Made by a program: the position numbers and the translations under genes | Shown: positions 34,244-42,832 of the stretch, piece after piece | How positions within the stretch are numbered: position 1 is the first letter of the stretch | Layout of the letters: each line of letters starts with the position of its first letter | The notes under the pieces: model-generated | Database searches by the model: none | Seen by the model: only the letters and a program-made list of their open reading frames with translations | Told to the model about the DNA's origin: nothing | NCBI GenBank assembly: GCA_934667815.1 | Contig: CAKUMO010000001.1 | Span: 132,448 to 196,447, forward strand | Direction: 5' to 3' | DNA length: 64,000 bases | Source of the DNA: an uncultured Oscillospiraceae bacterium | GTDB taxonomy: Bacteria; Bacillota; Clostridia; Oscillospirales; Oscillospiraceae

Positions 34244-36387
34244 ACGGGCTGCATATCGGCACATGGAGCATTCAGAGCACCGACCCTGATAACCGCGCGT
34301 TTGCCGAGAGCATTTTCTCTTTGGGCAACGGCTATATGGGCACGCGCGGCTACCGCCCCGATCGGCGCGGCGAGCATCCGGCGTGGCGTTCGACCTTTGT
34401 CTCCGGCTTTTATGAATACGTCAAGCCGGGGATCACCGACCTTGTCAATCAACCGGACTTTTCCGCCCTGCAATTTTCCTTGAACGGTGCAGACAGCGAG
34501 ACACTTCTGCACTTGGACTACACGCAGATGCTCGATCTGCGCTGCGGCCTGCTGCGCTGGGACTACCGCCTGACCGATGCGGAAGGACGCGTGACGCGCG
34601 TGCGGCAGGAGAAATTTCTGAGCATGGCCGACCGGCATCTGGCCGCGCTGCGGCTGACGCTCACGGCGGAAAATTGGTCTGGTGAGGCGAAAATCGAGAC
34701 GGGCATTGATGCGGGCGTCATGAATCTTCCCGTTGCGGACGATCAGCTCACGCAAAACACGGAATTTTTCGATCTTTGGTCGGACGTTCAGACGCAGGAG
34801 GGGGAGCGCGGCGGCCTGCTCGCGGCCAAAACGCGCATTTCCGGCCGGGAAACGGTTATGGGCTACTGCCTTTCTCAAGGGGGCAGCGCGGTGCGCGCGC
34901 CGCGCACGGTCGCTACCCGCATTCAGACGCAGCTTGTCGAGGGCGTGCCATGGACGCTGGAAAAGCTCGTCTGCTGCGCGACCTACCGTGACGGCGACCC
35001 CATGCAGCGCGTGCGCGAGACGCTCTGCGGCGCGGAGACGGACTTCGACCTGCGCCTGCGGCAAAGTGCGGCGGCATGGGAGGAAATTTGGCGGGATACG
35101 GACGTCGAACTGGAGGGAAATGACGAATGGCAGGGCGCGCTCCGCTACAACATCTTCCAGCTTGTGCAGGCGATGCCCTCGGGCGACAGCCGCGCCAGCA
35201 TCGGTGCGCGCGGCCTGACCCACGGGCGCTACAAGGGCTGCTATTTCTGGGACACGGAAATTTTCATGCTGCCCATGTTCCTGTGGACGCGGCCGGAGGA
35301 CGCGGAGTCTCTGCTGGGCTATCGTTATCACACCCTGCCCGATGCGATGCAGAGCGCCGCGCGTTTCTCGGCAAAGGGAGCGCGTTATTCGTGGATGTCC
35401 TCGGATACGGGCTTCGAGCAGTGTGAGAGCTGGGATACCGGCTGCTGCGAAATTCACATAACTGCGGACATTGCTTATGCATTTTACCGTTACAATTCCG
35501 TGATTTCTGACGAAAAACTGAGAAATCAGTCGGCAGAAATCCTTGTGCAGACAGCGCGCTACTGGGTTGACCGCTTTAACTATTCCGCGCAGGAGGATCG
35601 CTATCATCTGCTGTTTGTCAAGGGTCCGGACGAATACGGCGGTGTGACGACGGATGATTTTTACACCGTCTGCATGGCGCGTGACAATCTGCAATATGCT
35701 GCGCAGTATGTCCGCGCACTGCCCGCCGGGCAGCTTCGCGCACTTGCGGAAAAGACCGGCCTGACCTCGCAGGAGCCGGTGCTTTGGGAGGAAATCGCAC
35801 GGAAGGTCGTGCTCGTGCGCGACGGGCTTTTGTGGCGGCAGGATTCGACTTTCGATTATCTCGAGCCGCTGGACATTGCCACAGCCAAGGACGGCGATGT
35901 TCCGCTGTACCACACGATCAGCTTCGACCGCTTGCAGCGCTATCAGGTGCTCAAGCAGCCGGATGTGCTGATGTACATGGCGCTGCGACCCGAGCGCTTC
36001 TCCGACACGGAGGTGCGCACGGCATGGGCGTATTACGAGCCTCGCACGCTGCACGATTCCACCCTGAGCTTTGGTATTCACGCGCTGCTGGCCGCGCGGT
36101 ACGGCTTTGCGCGGGCGACGGAGTATTTTGAAAAGTCGCTGTTCCTCGACCTGAAAAACGTCATGGGCAATACCGCGAACGAGGGCATTCACACCGCCGC
36201 CCTCGGCGCGACATGGCAGGCGATGGTGCTGGGCTTCGGCGGTCTGGAGGAGCGCGACGGTGCGCTGCATGTCAGCCATCATCTGCCCGGGACGCTTACA
36301 GCCATGCGCTACCGTGTGCATTGGCGCGGGACGCGTTACGAGATCCGCCTGCGGCGCGGCGAAGCACCGTCCGTGCGGGAACTTTGA
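34240..36387 (+). CDS. GH65 alpha-glucobiose phosphorylase
   Basis: This 715-residue enzyme matches GH65, which splits an alpha-glucobiose with phosphate to beta-glucose-1-phosphate and glucose. An N-terminal super-beta-sandwich (SLGNGYMGTRGYRPDRRGEHPAWRS) is followed by the (alpha/alpha)6 barrel; GLTHGRYKGCYFWDTEIFMLP is the substrate loop, and Glu465 in VKGPDEYGG is the likely acid. The family GPDEYH is here GPDEYG. ANEGIHTAALGATWQAMV is near the end. GH65 members act on maltose, trehalose, kojibiose or nigerose; nigerose would fit a cycloalternan pathway. It overlaps the previous gene by four bases (ATGA) and is the last gene before the promoter at 36443. Confidence 0.87.
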   Translation: MNGLHIGTWSIQSTDPDNRAFAESIFSLGNGYMGTRGYRPDRRGEHPAWRSTFVSGFYEYVKPGITDLVNQPDFSALQFSLNGADSETLLHLDYTQMLDLRCGLLRWDYRLTDAEGRVTRVRQEKFLSMADRHLAALRLTLTAENWSGEAKIETGIDAGVMNLPVADDQLTQNTEFFDLWSDVQTQEGERGGLLAAKTRISGRETVMGYCLSQGGSAVRAPRTVATRIQTQLVEGVPWTLEKLVCCATYRDGDPMQRVRETLCGAETDFDLRLRQSAAAWEEIWRDTDVELEGNDEWQGALRYNIFQLVQAMPSGDSRASIGARGLTHGRYKGCYFWDTEIFMLPMFLWTRPEDAESLLGYRYHTLPDAMQSAARFSAKGARYSWMSSDTGFEQCESWDTGCCEIHITADIAYAFYRYNSVISDEKLRNQSAEILVQTARYWVDRFNYSAQEDRYHLLFVKGPDEYGGVTTDDFYTVCMARDNLQYAAQYVRALPAGQLRALAEKTGLTSQEPVLWEEIARKVVLVRDGLLWRQDSTFDYLEPLDIATAKDGDVPLYHTISFDRLQRYQVLKQPDVLMYMALRPERFSDTEVRTAWAYYEPRTLHDSTLSFGIHALLAARYGFARATEYFEKSLFLDLKNVMGNTANEGIHTAALGATWQAMVLGFGGLEERDGALHVSHHLPGTLTAMRYRVHWRGTRYEIRLRRGEAPSVREL

Positions 36388-36442
36388 AATTGACCGCTTT
36401 GCAGTTCCAGTGAAAAAAACATGCGGGAGAGTTGTTCTTCTC

Positions 36443-36471
36443 TGGAATGTGAAAACGGTTGATGATATAAT
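36443..36471 (+). promoter_or_regulatory. Promoter and operator-like site of the transporter operon
   Basis: TGGAAT (36443-36448), a 17-bp spacer and a perfect TATAAT (36466-36471) precede GGAGG and the ATG at 36492. Within the spacer, AAAACGGTTGA (36452-36462) shares the core AACCGTT (other strand) with the sites at 28747 and 30299, a normal place for repression. Confidence 0.6.
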
Positions 36472-36491
36472 AAAATTATGGAGGTAATGAA

Positions 36492-37997
36492 ATGAAGAAA
36501 ATGAGTTCTATTGTGTCCTTGCTCCTTGCTGTACTTCTCCTTGTCGGGATGCTGGCAGGCTGCACGGGCGACCCTGCGATCCCTTCCGGCGGCTCCGAAA
36601 AACCGTCCGAAGCGCCGTCATCCGAGTCCAAGGCGGCACCGAGCGAGGACATCTATCAGCTCAAGGGCTCTGTGACCATCGCCTATCCCGAGGGGGAGGT
36701 CGCGGAAATCCAGCCCGTGCTTGAAGCCTTCCGCACGCAGTATCCCAACATCGAAGTCGTGGAGGAACCCTTCCCCGGCTCCACCGGCGGCGCCTTCAAC
36801 GAATATCTGACCCAGAAGGCTGCGGCCAACGCTATGCCCGACCTGATGTGGCTGGACTGGAACGATTTTGCACCCGAGGTCGCCAGCGGCTTCGTCATGC
36901 CTCTTGACGACTACTTCTTTGCCGATCCCGAGTCGGAATATGTGCCCAGCGGCATGACCGATCCCTATGTCTACGGTGGCAAGCTCTATGCGCTGCCCTG
37001 CCAGATGAACGCCATGGGCATCACAATGAATCTGGATATGCTCGAGGCGCTGAACATCGAGAAGCCCGGCTATGACTGGACGGTCGATGAATTCATGGAG
37101 ATCTGCAAAAAGGCCATCACCGCAGACACCTGCGCCGCCGCGACGTTGGAGGACTGGGATCAGGTCTACTCCGCGCAGGCTGATGGCCTGTTCTATCCCG
37201 CATATGATTATGTAAACCACACCTTCGACTTCACGAACAAGTGGGTTCCCGCAATGAACCAGCTCGCCGAAATGCGCGCCATCCCCGGCTTTGAGGCGTG
37301 GTCGATGCGCTTCCCCAAGAACGAGGATGGCACCACCTCCACCGATTCCGAATATGTCGCCAAATTCGGTGAGGCCGGTAAGGACGACACGCACTACACC
37401 TTCAAGAACGGCATGGCCCTGCTGTGCACCAACGCAACGTGGAACGATAACTGGATGCGTGGCGAGTGCCAGGTCAACTGGGATTACTGGCCCTACCCGC
37501 GCGCCAATGCCAATACCCCGACCTATACCCCGATCCATGTGGACTGCGCTTACTTAACGAGCACCTGCGCCGATCCTGACGCCGCCTTCCAGCTCCTCAA
37601 GTGGCTGACCTACGGTGTTGAGGGCAACATGCAGCGTCTGGACATCTTTGCCGCGCGCGCGGACGGTCAGACCGCAGGCGAGGACACCAAGCTCATCAAG
37701 ACGTGGTTCATCCCCTGCACGCAGCATCCGGACGTTCTGGCCAAGTTCGAGCAGGCGCCCAACGTCAGCGAGGGCCTGATGGCGCTGTATAAGAGCCTTG
37801 AGCACTCCATGCGCGGCGACATCAACAAGATCGTTCCGGGCTACAATAACGTGTTCAACGACGAGGTTTGGGCAATGATTAACTCCGTCCGCGAGGGCAA
37901 GGCCAACGCTGCCGACGTTGCCGGTCAGATCGACTCCATTGTCAATGCGGCGCTCGCAGAGCAGCTTGAGATCTTCAACGAAAAGGTCGGCAAGTAA
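36492..37997 (+). CDS. Carbohydrate ABC importer solute-binding lipoprotein
   Basis: This 501-residue protein has a lipoprotein signal with lipobox LAGC, a Ser/Pro/Glu-rich linker to about residue 55, then a family 1 sugar-binding fold (TIAYPEGEVAEIQPVLEAFRTQYPNIEVVEEPF, KAAANAMPDLMWLDW, YALPCQMNAMGITMNLDMLE). It is the first gene after the promoter at 36443 and is followed by a perfect 14-bp hairpin, a usual device for keeping binding-protein mRNA in excess. With the permeases downstream it should capture an oligosaccharide, here probably made by the secreted GH31 enzymes. The ATPase is not encoded nearby. Confidence 0.92.
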   Translation: MKKMSSIVSLLLAVLLLVGMLAGCTGDPAIPSGGSEKPSEAPSSESKAAPSEDIYQLKGSVTIAYPEGEVAEIQPVLEAFRTQYPNIEVVEEPFPGSTGGAFNEYLTQKAAANAMPDLMWLDWNDFAPEVASGFVMPLDDYFFADPESEYVPSGMTDPYVYGGKLYALPCQMNAMGITMNLDMLEALNIEKPGYDWTVDEFMEICKKAITADTCAAATLEDWDQVYSAQADGLFYPAYDYVNHTFDFTNKWVPAMNQLAEMRAIPGFEAWSMRFPKNEDGTTSTDSEYVAKFGEAGKDDTHYTFKNGMALLCTNATWNDNWMRGECQVNWDYWPYPRANANTPTYTPIHVDCAYLTSTCADPDAAFQLLKWLTYGVEGNMQRLDIFAARADGQTAGEDTKLIKTWFIPCTQHPDVLAKFEQAPNVSEGLMALYKSLEHSMRGDINKIVPGYNNVFNDEVWAMINSVREGKANAADVAGQIDSIVNAALAEQLEIFNEKVGK

Positions 37998-38005
37998 TAT
38001 AAAAT

Positions 38006-38036
38006 GTTCCCACCCGGCGATCCGCCGGGTGGGAAC
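38006..38036 (+). promoter_or_regulatory. Perfect 14-bp intercistronic hairpin
   Basis: GTTCCCACCCGGCG pairs exactly with its complement across a three-base loop, nine bases after the binding-protein stop. There is no T-run and the operon continues, so it is more likely a barrier to 3' decay or a partial attenuator than a terminator. Confidence 0.75.
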
Positions 38037-38066
38037 CCGGGCGGTATCTCAGGGAGGAGGACATCA

Positions 38067-40955
38067 ATGAAACGGATTCTATTGGGCGTGGTTGGCGCGC
38101 TGCTTGTCGTCTGCCTTGCGGTACTGGCGGTGTTTGCGGGAATCGTGCACAGCGAAACGGCCGAGCTGCACGGCGAAGCTGCCGGGGGAAGAAGCTATTC
38201 TCTCTCGGATGAGAGCGTCGCGGAAAAGCAGCTCGACTTCCGTAGCCGCACTGCGGCCGCTGCGGAGTTCCCAAACGGTCTGCAAATTGCCGCAGAGGAG
38301 ACGGCCACCGTTTCTCTGCGTGTGGAAACGGCGGGGCAATATGATCTCGTGGCGGTCTATGCTGCGCCGGAGAAAAATCTCTTTGAAAATCCCGTAGATT
38401 TCACGGTGAACGGCGCGCGGTTTACCTGCACGCTCTCCTTCCTCTGGGCGGATGACGTCTCCGAGGTGAAAACCGACTGTTACGGCAATGAGGTGCTGCC
38501 CGAGCAGTATCAGCTTCCGTGGGCGGCATCATATCTGAAGGAAGCCGAGTCCTTCTCCGGCCGGCCGCTTGCGCTCGACCTGCCTGCGGGCGAGGTCAGC
38601 GTCACGCTCCGGCCGCAAAACCAGAGCCTCCTGCTCTACGGCCTGTATGCGGTCGAGCCGCAGCGGGAACAGACCTACGCAGAATATTTATCCGCTCTTT
38701 CCTCCGTGCCTGTCTATGCCGGCGATTGCCTGACCCTTCAGGGTGAGGCCTACCGCGCGAAAAACGACAGCGCCATCCGCGGAACCAATGTTCCGAATAC
38801 CTCCGTTTCTCCGGCCAGTCCCTATGTGAAGCGCATCAACGCCACTGCGGACGAATCCAACAAGCGTATGGGACAGAAGCTATACTATGAAGTGGAAGCG
38901 CCGGAGGACGGAATTTATTTTATCAGCTTCAAGTATTGCCAGCCGAAAAAGACCGGCGGCTGTTCTTACAGAACCATTGAAATTGACGGCAATGTGCCGT
39001 ATACCGAGCTGCGTGACGTGGGCTTTGCGTATACCGGCATCAATACATATCAAAACAAAACGCTGGACACCGGCGTTTATCTGACGCGCGGCGTGCATCT
39101 GCTTGCCCTCGAGGTCACGGCCGAGCCAATGCAGGCTCCGTACCGCGAGCTGATGACCATTGTCAACGAGATCAACGACACCGGTATTGCCCTCAAGCGC
39201 ATCAAGGGCAACAACTCCGGCGAGAGCGCGGGTGTGGACACCAACCGGACGTGGGACATTTTGCAGTACATGCCTGACATTCTCGAAAGGCTTGAGGACT
39301 GGTCTGCGCGCCTGACGGCGGTTTATGACCGCGTAAAAGACATCGGCGGAATGGAGCCGGCCTATGCTTCGGATCTGATGCTGACGGTGCAGAATTTGCA
39401 TCGCCTTGCGGAAAAGCCGCGCGAGATCCCCAACAAGCTGAGCCTGCTCAGCGACGATTCCAGCTCTGCGGCGCAGCTTGCCGCGCTGACGCTGACGAAG
39501 CTCTACGAGCAGAACCTGAGCATTGACTGCATCTATCTGCACGGCGAAAATGAGACGCTCCCCGCGCCGAAGGCGGGAATACTTTCCGGCCTTGCCACGG
39601 GCATCAAGCAGTTTCTCTATTCCTTTTCCCACGACATGAACGAAAGTGCGGATGTGCAGAACGAGGGGCAGACGCTCACGGTGTGGATCAACAAGCCGTC
39701 TCAGTATGTCGAGACGCTGCGTCAGCTTACTGCCAACGAGTTCACCCGCGAGACGGGCATTGAGGTCAGCTTTTCCATCATGCCCGACGAAAAGAAGATC
39801 ACGCTGGCCAATTCCACCGGCAGCAATCCCGACCTTGCCCTCGGCCTGAGCTACTACCGGCCTGCGGAGTTTGCCATGCGCGGTATGGCGGTAAATCTGC
39901 TGGAATTTGACGATTTTCTGGACTGGTACGGCGCGGAGTACAACCTTCGCGCGCTGGCTCCCATGGCCTACGAGGACGGCGTTTACGGTGCAAGCGAGAC
40001 GCAGGAGTTTTACGTTCTGTTCTACCGCAAGGACATTCTCGACAGCCTCGGCCTGACGGTTCCGGACACATGGGAGGACGTCAAGGCTATGATGCCGGTG
40101 CTGCACCGCAACGCAATGAATTTCAATCTTCCGCTGGCGAACAACGTCGGCTACAAGAGCTTCGAGGCAACGGGCGGCTTCATCTTCCAGAACGGCGGCG
40201 ACTATTATTCGCCAGACGGCTTTGCTTCAAACTTCGGCGACCCGAACACGCTTCGCGGCCTGCGGGAAATGGTCGAATTGTACCAGGTCTACGGACTAGC
40301 GCAGAATATCCCGAACTTTTTCAACGCGTTTCGCTCGGGGAGCGTGCCCATCGGCGTGTCGAATTTCTCGACTTATTTACAGCTTCAGGTGGGCGCACCG
40401 GAGCTGAACGGGCGCTGGGACATTGCGCTCGTTCCGGGTACGCAGCAGGCCGACGGCACGGTGCGCCGCGACTGGTCCGCCGATGCGACCTCCTCAATGA
40501 TCTTTTCCAATTCGCAGAAAAAGCAGGAGGCGTACCGCTTCTTAAAGTGGTGGCTGTCGTCTGCAACGCAGCTAAAATACGCGACGGATCTGCAAATGAA
40601 ATACGGCCCGGACTACATCTGGAACACCGGCAACCACGTCGCGCTGGCGGGAATGTCCTATCCGCTCGCGCACAAAAAGGTGATTCTGGAGCAGTGGTCG
40701 TGGCAGCACGAGGCGCTGCGCCATCCGGCCAGCTATATTCTCGAGCGCGAGGTTTCCAATGCGTGGATCGCTATCGTCACGCAGGGCGAGCCGTTTCAGG
40801 CACGCATTGACGAGGCGACGCTGGCCTCCAATCGGGAAATCCAGCGCAAGCTCACGGAGTTCGGCTATCTGGATGAGAGCGGGCAGAAGCGCAGGGACTA
40901 TAACATCCATCTGATCGAGGACCTGATCGAGCGCAGAGAGGAGGGCGGCCAATGA
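38067..40955 (+). CDS. Large membrane-anchored protein with C-terminal solute-binding domain
   Basis: This 962-residue protein has an N-terminal signal-anchor helix (about 4-26) without a lipobox Cys. Residues about 30-530 are beta-rich and contain two carbohydrate-binding-like parts (GQYDLVAVYAAPEKNLFENPVDFTVNGARF, EAPEDGIYFISFKYCQPKKTGG) and a helical segment. From about 536 a full extracellular solute-binding domain follows (LTVWINKPSQYVETLRQLTANEF, ALGLSYYRPAEFAMRGMAVNL, FYVLFYRKDILDSLGLTVPDTWEDV). A fusion of a glycan-binding part to a binding protein could hold polymer or hand over product to the adjacent permeases. ATG 38067 follows GGGAGGAGG. It overlaps the next permease by four bases. 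Confidence 0.8.
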   Translation: MKRILLGVVGALLVVCLAVLAVFAGIVHSETAELHGEAAGGRSYSLSDESVAEKQLDFRSRTAAAAEFPNGLQIAAEETATVSLRVETAGQYDLVAVYAAPEKNLFENPVDFTVNGARFTCTLSFLWADDVSEVKTDCYGNEVLPEQYQLPWAASYLKEAESFSGRPLALDLPAGEVSVTLRPQNQSLLLYGLYAVEPQREQTYAEYLSALSSVPVYAGDCLTLQGEAYRAKNDSAIRGTNVPNTSVSPASPYVKRINATADESNKRMGQKLYYEVEAPEDGIYFISFKYCQPKKTGGCSYRTIEIDGNVPYTELRDVGFAYTGINTYQNKTLDTGVYLTRGVHLLALEVTAEPMQAPYRELMTIVNEINDTGIALKRIKGNNSGESAGVDTNRTWDILQYMPDILERLEDWSARLTAVYDRVKDIGGMEPAYASDLMLTVQNLHRLAEKPREIPNKLSLLSDDSSSAAQLAALTLTKLYEQNLSIDCIYLHGENETLPAPKAGILSGLATGIKQFLYSFSHDMNESADVQNEGQTLTVWINKPSQYVETLRQLTANEFTRETGIEVSFSIMPDEKKITLANSTGSNPDLALGLSYYRPAEFAMRGMAVNLLEFDDFLDWYGAEYNLRALAPMAYEDGVYGASETQEFYVLFYRKDILDSLGLTVPDTWEDVKAMMPVLHRNAMNFNLPLANNVGYKSFEATGGFIFQNGGDYYSPDGFASNFGDPNTLRGLREMVELYQVYGLAQNIPNFFNAFRSGSVPIGVSNFSTYLQLQVGAPELNGRWDIALVPGTQQADGTVRRDWSADATSSMIFSNSQKKQEAYRFLKWWLSSATQLKYATDLQMKYGPDYIWNTGNHVALAGMSYPLAHKKVILEQWSWQHEALRHPASYILEREVSNAWIAIVTQGEPFQARIDEATLASNREIQRKLTEFGYLDESGQKRRDYNIHLIEDLIERREEGGQ

Positions 40956-41902
40956 ACTGCAAAGAGAAAAAGAAGCGTGCATCCTTTTCACTGCGGCGAA
41001 CGCTTTCACCCCTGCAGCGGCACATGAATCGGCACGCGGTGTTTTATATGCAGGCGCCGTTCGTGCTCCTGTTTCTGCTGTTTATCATCATTCCCGTCGT
41101 CATTGCCATCGGCATCTCCTTCACGGACTTCAACTCCATCGAAAAGCCGAATTTCGTCGGCTTGGAAAACTACATCAACATTCTGACCAACGACAACACC
41201 TTCACGGAGTTTGCAATCCCAAACACCATTGTCTATTCCGTCATCGTCGGCGTGGGCGGCTACATTCTCTCGTTCTTTCTGGCGTGGTCGCTGGCGCAGG
41301 TTCCCAAGGGGCCGCGGACGGTCATGGCGATCATTCTCTATCTGCCGTCCATGACGGCGGGCATCATGCTCTCGACGGTCTGGCAGGTGTTCTTCGCGGG
41401 CGACAAGGTCGGCTATCTGAACGCGATTCTGCTCAAGCTCGACCTGATTCAAAGTCCGGTCACATGGCTGTCGGACTCGCGGTATCTGATGCTCATTATG
41501 ATCGTTGTCTCCCTCTGGAGCAGCATGGGCATCGGCTTTCTCTCCATGCTCGCGGGCATTTTGAATGTCAACCGCGAGCTTTACGAGGCCGCGCACATCG
41601 ATGGCGTGAAGAACCGCATTCAGGAGATCATTTACATCACCATTCCGGCCATCAAGCCGCACATGATGTTCGGCGCGATCATGGCCATTGTCAACGCCTT
41701 CCAGAACGGCAGCATCGGCGTGCAGCTCTCGGGCGCGAACCCAACGCCCGGCTACGCCGGTCAGCTTCTCGTCACGCACGCAGAGGAATACGCCTTCGTC
41801 CGTTACGAGATGGGTTACAGCGCTGCGCTGTCGGTGATTTTGCTGCTGATCGTCTGGGGCGTGTCGCAGCTTTCCAAAAAGCTCTTTGCAGTCAGGGGGT
41901 GA
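40952..41902 (+). CDS. Carbohydrate ABC permease, MalF-like (set 1)
   Basis: This 316-residue protein has six transmembrane helices and the permease coupling motif EAAHIDGVKNRIQEIIYITIPAIKP. HMNRHAVFYMQAPFVLLFLLFIIIPVVIAIGISFTDFNSIE is the typical N-terminal helix of the CUT1 sugar family. It starts inside the stop of the fusion binding protein (ATGA). With the next gene it forms the first channel of the locus; it is presumably energised by a shared MsmX-type ATPase encoded elsewhere. Confidence 0.93.
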   Translation: MNCKEKKKRASFSLRRTLSPLQRHMNRHAVFYMQAPFVLLFLLFIIIPVVIAIGISFTDFNSIEKPNFVGLENYINILTNDNTFTEFAIPNTIVYSVIVGVGGYILSFFLAWSLAQVPKGPRTVMAIILYLPSMTAGIMLSTVWQVFFAGDKVGYLNAILLKLDLIQSPVTWLSDSRYLMLIMIVVSLWSSMGIGFLSMLAGILNVNRELYEAAHIDGVKNRIQEIIYITIPAIKPHMMFGAIMAIVNAFQNGSIGVQLSGANPTPGYAGQLLVTHAEEYAFVRYEMGYSAALSVILLLIVWGVSQLSKKLFAVRG

Positions 41903-41906
41903 GGAC

Positions 41907-42821
41907 ATGAGAAGACGACATTTGCAGATCATCGGCATCAATCCCGCGCGCTTCGACCGCTCGCAGATCAAATTTTTCCTGTATCTGGTTCCGATCACGG
42001 CCTTGATGGGGCTTCCCATCGTGTTCATCTTCTTCAATGCCTTCAAGCCGCTCGATGAGCTGCTCAATTACCCGCCGAAGTTCTATACGCTGCGCCCAAC
42101 GCTCCAGAATTTCCGCAACCTCATGGCGACCTCGGCCAACAAGGCCATCCCCATGAGCCGCTACCTGTTCAACAGCGTACTGACGACGCTGGCCGTCGTA
42201 TTCTTCACGCTGATGATTACGACCATGGCGGCCTACTGCATGTCCAAGAAGAACTACCGCCTGAAAAATCTCCTGTTCGGCATCAATGAGGCGGCGCTGA
42301 TGTTCGTCTCGGCGGCGGTGGCGATCCCGCGCTATATCATCGTCAGCAGGCTCGGGCTGGTGGACAGCATCTGGGCGCATATCATTCCCATGCTTTCCAT
42401 GCCGGTGGGGCTGTATCTGGTCAAGCAATTCATAGACGATCTGCCCGACGAGATGATCGAGGCGGCACGGCTGGACGGTGCGGGCGATTTTTACATCCTC
42501 CGAAGGATTGTCCTGCCGAACATCAAGCCGACCCTGGCGACCGTTGCAATTCTGGCCTTTCAGGCCTCGTGGAACAGCATGGAGGCGTCGAATTACTACA
42601 TCAATAACGAGGCGCTCAAGAGCTTTTCCTTCTATATGTCCACGCTGACGCAGGCTTCGGGCAATGCCAACGCCATGGTTGGCCAGCTTGCGGGCAACGC
42701 GGTCGCGGGCCTCGGTATGCAGGCTGCGGCGACGCTCATCATGTTCCTGCCGAACCTGATTCTGTTCATCATTTTGCAGTCGCGGGTCATGAACACCATG
42801 TCCCACTCCGGCATGAAATAG
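41907..42821 (+). CDS. Carbohydrate ABC permease, MalG-like (set 1)
   Basis: This 304-residue membrane protein has the MalG-type layout, with FNAFKPLDELLNYPPKFYTLRPTLQNF after the first helix and coupling motif DEMIEAARLDGAGDFYILRRIVLPNIKP. ATG 41907 lies four bases after the previous stop and follows GAGGA; a longer frame to 41886 is unnecessary. It pairs with the upstream MalF-like protein. AGGAGGG before 42833 links it to the NHL-repeat gene. Confidence 0.93.
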   Translation: MRRRHLQIIGINPARFDRSQIKFFLYLVPITALMGLPIVFIFFNAFKPLDELLNYPPKFYTLRPTLQNFRNLMATSANKAIPMSRYLFNSVLTTLAVVFFTLMITTMAAYCMSKKNYRLKNLLFGINEAALMFVSAAVAIPRYIIVSRLGLVDSIWAHIIPMLSMPVGLYLVKQFIDDLPDEMIEAARLDGAGDFYILRRIVLPNIKPTLATVAILAFQASWNSMEASNYYINNEALKSFSFYMSTLTQASGNANAMVGQLAGNAVAGLGMQAAATLIMFLPNLILFIILQSRVMNTMSHSGMK

Positions 42822-42832
42822 GAGGGCTGCGC

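Noticed and set aside
36388-36442. Weak inverted repeat TTCCAG/CTGGAA as terminator of the GH65 operon
   Set aside because: The arms are only six bases, about 35 bases apart, with no T-run; not enough to call.
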